Of a stretch of 9,054 nt of DNA, positions 1 through 3,625 are shown one piece after another. Every line of letters starts with the position of its first letter. The stretch's first letter is position 1. The position numbers and the translations under genes are program-made. The DNA comes from DATFPK01 sp035264885 (GTDB taxonomy: Bacteria > Actinomycetota > Thermoleophilia > Solirubrobacterales > 70-9): the NCBI GenBank assembly GCA_035264885.1, contig DATFPK010000106.1, forward strand, positions 1-9,054, in the 5' to 3' direction. The notes beneath the pieces are model-generated. The model was not told the DNA's origin. It made no database searches and saw only the letters and a list, made by a program, of their open reading frames with translations.

Positions 1-569
1 TCCGGCGACATGTACTCCGGCGTGCCGACCACCGCCCCGAAGCCGGTCATCAGCGTCTTTTCGGTGAGCGACTGCCCGGTAGCCTTGGCGACGCCAAAGT
101 CGATCACCTTCGGCACCGGCTTGTCGTCGTACATCGCCACGAGGACGTTGGAGGGCTTGACGTCGCGGTGGACGACCCCGGCGGCGTGCAGGTGGTCGAG
201 GGCGGAGGCGACCTGGTCGAGGATCGGGAGGGCCTCATCGGGCAAAAGCGGGCCATCGGCGATGCGCTCCGCGAGGGTTCGCCCCTCGACGAACTCCATC
301 GCGATCACCAGCGAGTCCTCGGTCGCCACTGAGTCCCAGATCGCGACCACATTGGGATGGTTGAGCGAGGCACCGACCCGCGCCTCGCGGCGGAATCGCG
401 CGAGGGAGTCCTCGGGGGAGTCGGTGGGCAGGACCTTGAGCGCGACCTGGCGGCCCAGCACCTCGTCCCGGGCGAGGTGCACGCGCGACATCCCGCCGCT
501 GCCGAGTCGCCCCTCCAGCCGATAGCGGCCGGCGAGGAGGTTTCCGTCGGTGTCGTTCACGGCGGGCAT
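1..569 (-). CDS. Ser/Thr protein kinase, Hanks type (N-terminal 189 codons; runs off left edge)
   Basis: This is the N-terminal lobe and catalytic core of a eukaryotic-like Ser/Thr kinase, which would transfer the ATP gamma-phosphate to protein substrates in the cytoplasm. Read on the reverse strand from ATG 569-567, the protein shows a glycine loop GSGGMSRV (residues 23-30), VALK with the ATP-anchoring K45, a candidate helix-C Glu62, the catalytic HRDVKPSN (134-141; D136, K138, N141), DFG 157-159, and GTPEYMSP (182-189) at the end of the activation segment. All catalytic residues expected in this part are intact. No in-frame ATG or GTG lies between this start and the start of ruvC, which supports the chosen start. 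The stretch before and after DFG (PVPKVIDFGVAKATGQ, then LTEKT) resembles kinases common in Planctomycetes and Acidobacteria more than PknA/PknB. The C-lobe and any transmembrane, PASTA, WD40 or TPR region lie outside the window, so the sensor type is unknown. The gene is divergent from ruvC. Confidence 0.95.
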   Translation of the reverse strand, partial: MPAVNDTDGNLLAGRYRLEGRLGSGGMSRVHLARDEVLGRQVALKVLPTDSPEDSLARFRREARVGASLNHPNVVAIWDSVATEDSLVIAMEFVEGRTLAERIADGPLLPDEALPILDQVASALDHLHAAGVVHRDVKPSNVLVAMYDDKPVPKVIDFGVAKATGQSLTEKTLMTGFGAVVGTPEYMSP

Positions 570-617
570 TGTGACGTTCCGGGAGGCATCCGGTGCCGGG
601 TCCAGAATGGGGTGCCG
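570..617. promoter_or_regulatory. Divergent 48-bp intergenic region between kinase gene and ruvC
   Basis: Both flanking genes start at the edges of this 48-bp stretch, so it must hold whatever drives them unless transcription enters from beyond. On the plus strand CAGAAT (603-608) matches TATAAT at four of six positions and lies 9 nt before the ruvC ATG, which would give a leaderless or near-leaderless ruvC message. I see no convincing -35. GGTGCCG occurs twice (592-598 and 611-617), 19 bp apart. On the minus strand I see no clear -10 or Shine-Dalgarno for the kinase. The promoter call is weak. Confidence 0.35.
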
Positions 618-1160
618 ATGAAGGTGGTGATGGGCATTGACCCCGGCGCCGCGAACCTGGGCTTCGGCGTGGTCCGGGTCGAGGGGGCCCACATGGTCGC
701 TCTCGACGGCGGCGTGGTCGAAACCGGCGCGGATCTGCCGATCGAGCGGCGCCTCGACCGCATCCACCGCGCCCTCGCCGAGCTGATCGAGTGGCACGAG
801 CCGAAGGCCGTCGCGATCGAGGACCTCTATTTCGGCCGCAACGTACGCTCTGCGATGGCGGTCGGCCAGGCGAGCGGCATCGCGATGCTGGCCGCAGCCC
901 AGCGCGGCATCCGGTGCTTCACCTACACGCCACAGGCGATCAAGATGGCGGTCTGCGGGTCCGGGTCGGCGGGCAAGCGGCAGGTCCAGAAGATGGTCGG
1001 CACCCTGCTCGGCCTGCCCGAGGCGCCATCGCCGGACCACGCCGCCGACGCGCTCGCGGTCGCCATATGCCACGGGGGCGCGGCGGGCCGCGGCCAGGCT
1101 CTGGAGGCACTCCAGCCGCAGCTCTCGTCGCGGGCGGTGCGCGAGCGGCTGGCCGGATGA
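618..1160 (+). CDS. ruvC: Crossover junction endodeoxyribonuclease RuvC
   Basis: RuvC is the Holliday-junction resolvase, a Mg-dependent dimeric nuclease that nicks two opposing strands of the junction held by RuvAB. The 180-aa protein has the RNase H-like RuvC fold: GIDPG with catalytic D8, the second acid E68 in VAIEDLYFG, and the C-terminal HAADALAVAI with H141 and D144. His in place of the first Asp of the E. coli DAAD motif is the arrangement known in Thermus RuvC, so activity is expected. The ATG at 618 gives a normal N-terminus (MKVVMGIDPG). The reading frame stays open upstream to 357, but that stretch is antisense to the kinase gene and carries no RuvC homology. Only a weak G-rich Shine-Dalgarno (GGGGTG, 609-614) precedes the start. 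The stop overlaps the ruvA start by ATGA, so ruvC heads a ruvCAB operon. Confidence 0.97.
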   Translation: MKVVMGIDPGAANLGFGVVRVEGAHMVALDGGVVETGADLPIERRLDRIHRALAELIEWHEPKAVAIEDLYFGRNVRSAMAVGQASGIAMLAAAQRGIRCFTYTPQAIKMAVCGSGSAGKRQVQKMVGTLLGLPEAPSPDHAADALAVAICHGGAAGRGQALEALQPQLSSRAVRERLAG

Positions 1161-1756
1161 TCGCCGCGGTTCGAGGCGAAGTGCTGCTGCGCCGGCCCGA
1201 TCACGTGGTCGTAGAGGCCGCGGGGGTGGGCTACAGGCTGACGGTCTCCTCGGAGACGCTGAAGTCGGTGCCCGCGGCGGGGCGCGAAGCCTTCCTGCAC
1301 GCCGAGCTGATCGCCCGCGACGACTCATTGGCGCTCTACGGGTTCTCCTCCGAGGAGGAGCGTGACCTGTTCCGGCAGCTCGTGTCGGTGAGCGGAGTGG
1401 GGCCGAAGGTCGCGATCGCGGTGCTTTCCGGCGGACCCTCCCGGCAGCTACTGCGGGCGATCGCGGGCGGTGACGCGAAGCACTTCCAGGCGGTGCCGGG
1501 GATCGGCAAGCGGACGTCGGAGCGGATCATCGTCGAGCTGCGCGAGAAGGTCGCCGGCGAGCTCGAGCAGGAGGTGGCCGCGGCGGTCGCGGAGGGCGGC
1601 GACGCCCACGCGATGGCCCGCGACGGGCTGGTCAACCTCGGCTATACGCCGCCGGAGGCGGAGGACCTGCTGGACGGCGTCGACGCCGCGGAGCCCGAGG
1701 AGCTGATCGCCGCGGCGCTGCGGCGCGCGGGCGAGTCGCGGAAGGAGGCGGCATGA
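1157..1756 (+). CDS. ruvA: Holliday junction branch migration protein RuvA
   Basis: RuvA binds four-way junctions as a tetramer or octamer and loads two RuvB hexamer rings for branch migration. The 199-aa protein has the usual length and three-domain layout. An N-terminal OB-fold spans about 1-63 (starts MIAAVRGEV, contains GVGYRLTV). Two helix-hairpin-helix motifs form domain II: LVSVSGVGPKVA (75-86) and VPGIGKRTSERI (113-124). After an acidic/Ala-rich flexible linker (about 133-150), the small RuvB-contacting domain III spans about 151-192. The start ATG lies inside the ruvC stop (ATGA, 1157-1160). No good Shine-Dalgarno precedes it, so translation probably depends on termination-reinitiation from ruvC. 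A longer open frame back to 791 is antisense-like overlap with ruvC and not part of the protein. Confidence 0.97.
   Translation: MIAAVRGEVLLRRPDHVVVEAAGVGYRLTVSSETLKSVPAAGREAFLHAELIARDDSLALYGFSSEEERDLFRQLVSVSGVGPKVAIAVLSGGPSRQLLRAIAGGDAKHFQAVPGIGKRTSERIIVELREKVAGELEQEVAAAVAEGGDAHAMARDGLVNLGYTPPEAEDLLDGVDAAEPEELIAAALRRAGESRKEAA
1742..1748 (+). promoter_or_regulatory. Strong ribosome binding site of ruvB
   Basis: AAGGAGG lies 4 nt before the ruvB ATG at 1753, inside the last codons of ruvA. It is among the best Shine-Dalgarno matches in the window. It fixes the ruvB start despite the unusually long, low-complexity N-terminus that follows. Confidence 0.8.
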
Positions 1757-2862
1757 GCGAGGACCTGACGCCGTCGCCGCCCGGCGTGGCGGGGGGACGG
1801 ATCCGCACGCCCGGGGTCGGGGAGCCAGAGGGCGCGACGGACGACGCCGAGCCACGCGTTCACGACGCGCAATCCGTGGACGGGGACGATGACCTCGACC
1901 GCTCGCTGCGGCCGCCCACCCTGGACGACTTCGTCAACCAGGAGCAGGTCACCGAGCAGCTCGGGATCTTCATCGAGGCCGCGCGCCGCCGAGGCGAGCC
2001 GCTCGACCACGTCCTGCTGGCGGGGCCGCCCGGACTGGGCAAGACTTCGCTCGCCTACATCGTCGCCGCCGAGATGGGGGTGCCGATGGTGCAGACGGCG
2101 GGACCCGCGCTGGAGCGCAAGGCCGACGTGGCCGCGTTCCTCACCGCGCTGGAGCCGGGCAGCGTGTTCTTCATCGACGAGATCCACCGCCTGGGGCGGG
2201 CGATCGAGGAGACGCTCTACCCGGCGATGGAGGACGGGCAGCTTCCCGTGGTGCTGGGGCAGGGTGCGGGGGCGCGGACCGTGACCCTGCCGCTGCCGCC
2301 GTTCACCCTCGTCGGGGCGACCACCAGGAGCGGGCTGCTGACGACGCCTCTGCGCGACCGGTTCGGGGTCTGCCACCGGCTCGAGCACTACAGCCCCGAG
2401 CACCTGGCGGAGATCGTCCGGCGCTCCGCCCGGATCCTCGACGTAGAGATCGAGGAGCACGGGGCGGGCACGATCGCCCAGCGCTCGCGCGGGACGCCGC
2501 GGGTCGCGAACCGTCTGCTGAAGCGGGTGCGCGACTACGCCGAGGTCAAGGGCGCTGGGGTCGTGACGGACGAGATCGCCGCCGCCGCCCTCGAGATGCT
2601 CGAGGTCGACGAGGGTGGCCTCGACCGCAGCGACCGCACCCTCCTGCGCACTATCGCGACGAAGTTCGCCGGCGGACCCGTCGGCCTCTCCACCCTCGCC
2701 GTCGCGATCGGCGAGGAGGAGGACACGATCGAGGACGTCCTCGAGCCCTACCTCCTCCAGGAGGGCCTGATCAAGCGAACCCCACGCGGCCGCGTCCTCA
2801 CACCCCGCGCCTTCGAGCATCTGGACCTCCCGGTCCCCGACGGCGCCGCCAGCCTCTTCTAG
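1753..2862 (+). CDS. ruvB: Holliday junction branch migration DNA helicase RuvB
   Basis: RuvB is the AAA+ motor that pumps DNA through the RuvA-junction complex using ATP. The 369-aa protein shows Walker A GPPGLGKT (91-98), Walker B with DEIH (142-145), sensor 1 GATTRSG (188-194), the arginine-finger segment RDRFG (201-205), and sensor 2 RGTPRVANRLLKRVRDYA (246-263). It ends with the winged-helix DNA-binding domain (about 285-369, containing GLIKRTPRGR). All ATPase motifs are intact. The oddity is the N-terminus: about 48 Pro/Gly/Asp-rich residues precede the conserved LRPPTLDDF, where most RuvB proteins have about 15-25. The start is supported by AAGGAGG and by the ATGA overlap with ruvA. 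The usually conserved Gly of the F-(I/V)-G-Q motif is Asn62 here (FVNQ). The gene ends the ruvCAB unit and is followed by a 226-bp gap. Confidence 0.98.
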   Translation: MSEDLTPSPPGVAGGRIRTPGVGEPEGATDDAEPRVHDAQSVDGDDDLDRSLRPPTLDDFVNQEQVTEQLGIFIEAARRRGEPLDHVLLAGPPGLGKTSLAYIVAAEMGVPMVQTAGPALERKADVAAFLTALEPGSVFFIDEIHRLGRAIEETLYPAMEDGQLPVVLGQGAGARTVTLPLPPFTLVGATTRSGLLTTPLRDRFGVCHRLEHYSPEHLAEIVRRSARILDVEIEEHGAGTIAQRSRGTPRVANRLLKRVRDYAEVKGAGVVTDEIAAAALEMLEVDEGGLDRSDRTLLRTIATKFAGGPVGLSTLAVAIGEEEDTIEDVLEPYLLQEGLIKRTPRGRVLTPRAFEHLDLPVPDGAASLF

Positions 2863-2887
2863 CCAGCACGGCGATCCTGGCCTCGGG

Positions 2888-2902
2888 CGGAGCTTTGCTC
2901 CG
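2888..2902 (+). terminator. Small hairpin downstream of ruvB (possible terminator element)
   Basis: CGGAGC-TTT-GCTCCG is a perfect 6-bp stem with a 3-nt loop, 26 bp after the ruvB stop. It is followed by ATATGCGG, not a T tract, so a canonical intrinsic terminator is not supported. GC hairpins without U tails are known as candidate terminators in actinobacteria. It may act together with the hairpin at 2920-2936. Confidence 0.35.
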
Positions 2903-2919
2903 ATATGCGGGACGTTTCT

Positions 2920-2936
2920 CCGCGCCGCCGGCGCGG
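2920..2936 (+). terminator. GC-rich hairpin in ruvB downstream gap (possible U-less terminator)
   Basis: CCGCGCC-GCC-GGCGCGG is a perfect 7-bp all-GC stem with a 3-nt loop, preceded by TTTCT. It is the most stable short hairpin I found in the 2863-3088 gap. No T tract follows on either strand. Its position between the ruvCAB operon and the next promoter fits transcription termination, but the role is inferred. Confidence 0.4.
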
Positions 2937-3024
2937 GCCGCGCTCGCCCGGCCGGCCTCGCCGCTCTCTTCTACCTGCCCCACCGCCGTACGAGCCAAGG
3001 GGACCGCAGGACTCTCCGCCGGGT

Positions 3025-3056
3025 ACGCCTGAAGCAGGGTCCATCCACGCCTGAAG
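3025..3056 (+). repeat. Direct repeat ACGCCTGAAG x2, 22-bp spacing
   Basis: ACGCCTGAAG occurs at 3025-3034 and again, identically, at 3047-3056. The 22-bp start-to-start spacing is close to two helical turns, so both copies would face the same side of the DNA. The second copy overlaps the position expected for the -35 of the promoter candidate before the gene at 3089. This arrangement is typical of a tandem activator or repressor site. The binding protein is unknown. Confidence 0.5.
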
Positions 3057-3080
3057 GGCGCTCGCCGCGTTCACTACCCT
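3051..3080 (+). promoter_or_regulatory. Candidate promoter of the zinc-ribbon/PAS gene (leaderless)
   Basis: TACCCT (3075-3080) fits the actinobacterial -10 pattern TANNNT and ends 8 nt before the ATG at 3089. The transcript would therefore start at or within a few bases of the start codon. No Shine-Dalgarno is present (TTCCCCGCG precedes ATG), as expected for a leaderless message. The -35 candidate CTGAAG (3051-3056, 18-bp spacer) matches TTGACA at only three positions and lies within the second direct repeat. Confidence 0.45.
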
Positions 3081-3088
3081 TCCCCGCG

Positions 3089-3577
3089 ATGCCTTTCTTC
3101 ATCTGCCCCAACTGCGGCAACCGCGAGCTCAGCGGCGACCGGACGGCGGGGTTCAGCACCCGCCCCAAGGGCTGCTCCAGGTGCGGCTTCGGCTTCGTCT
3201 TCGAGCTGCTCGACGACTACTACCCCGCCCCGAACGCCGCCTTCTTCGTCTGCGATCAGGAGACGCGGGTGATCGACGCCGGCAAGGGCAGCTTCGAGCT
3301 CACCGGCCTCAAGGACGAGCAGGTCATCGGCCGGCCGGTGCGCGAGGTCCTCGGCCTCGACTGGATCGACCACGGCGACGGCGGTGCCGAGGCGGATGTC
3401 GACAACGACGGCATCACCGACCCGATCGAGACCTCGCTCGAGTGGGGCGTCCGGTCGCTGGGCAAGCGGGTCTCGGTGAACGCCGAGGGCGATCTCCCGG
3501 CCGAGGCGGTTGCCGACGTCTTCCCGGCCTACGACGACGACGGCGGCCTCCTGCTCGTCCTGACGCCCGAGAACTAG
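3089..3577 (+). CDS. Zinc-ribbon / PAS-like domain protein with EF-hand-type loop, function unknown
   Basis: I cannot name this 162-aa cytoplasmic protein. Residues 1-36 form a probable zinc ribbon: CPNC (C6, C9) and CSRC (C29, C32). Residues about 46-160 read like a small PAS domain. The PAS-like parts are the opening PNAAFFVCDQETRVID, a helical GLKDEQVIGRPVREVLGL, a strand around GKRVSV, and a closing FPAYDDDGGLLLVLTP. Between the last PAS helix and that strand sits DVDNDGITDPIE (103-114), which fits an EF-hand/TSP3-type calcium loop: Asp at 1, 3, 5 and 9, Gly at 6, Glu at 12. No signal peptide, membrane segment or output domain (kinase, GGDEF) is visible. It could be a redox, metal or ligand sensor acting through protein contacts. 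It lies where actinobacteria usually carry yajC, between ruvB and secDF, and has its own promoter candidate. The gene call is strong; the fold assignment is by pattern only. Confidence 0.85.
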   Translation: MPFFICPNCGNRELSGDRTAGFSTRPKGCSRCGFGFVFELLDDYYPAPNAAFFVCDQETRVIDAGKGSFELTGLKDEQVIGRPVREVLGLDWIDHGDGGAEADVDNDGITDPIETSLEWGVRSLGKRVSVNAEGDLPAEAVADVFPAYDDDGGLLLVLTPEN

Positions 3578-3587
3578 GTCGCGGGCC

Positions 3588-3617
3588 GCGACAGGCATGG
3601 CCCCCACCGTGTTGAAT
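3588..3617 (+). promoter_or_regulatory. Candidate promoter of secDF
   Basis: GCGACA (3588-3593) matches TTGACA at four of six positions, and TTGAAT (3612-3617) matches TATAAT at four of six, with an 18-bp spacer. The -10 ends 8 nt before the secDF ATG, again predicting a near-leaderless transcript. The 48-bp gap after the upstream stop is short enough that read-through from the 3089 gene is also possible. Confidence 0.35.
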
Positions 3618-3625
3618 CACTGAGC

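Noticed and set aside
10..525. Plus-strand open frame covering the left edge
   Set aside because: It is antisense to the kinase gene, whose HRD, DFG and GTPEY motifs leave no doubt about the coding strand.
357..617. N-terminal extension of ruvC
   Set aside because: The extra 87 residues would overlap the kinase gene and have no RuvC similarity; the ATG at 618 gives a standard RuvC N-terminus.
1035..1076. RuvC active site altered (His in place of Asp in the DAAD motif)
   Set aside because: HAAD is a known natural variant, as in Thermus RuvC, so this is not evidence of inactivation.
2863..3088. Possible small gene or RNA in the ruvB-downstream gap
   Set aside because: Open frames here are short minus-strand shadows without start signals or recognisable products; only hairpins, the direct repeat and promoter-like elements are supported.
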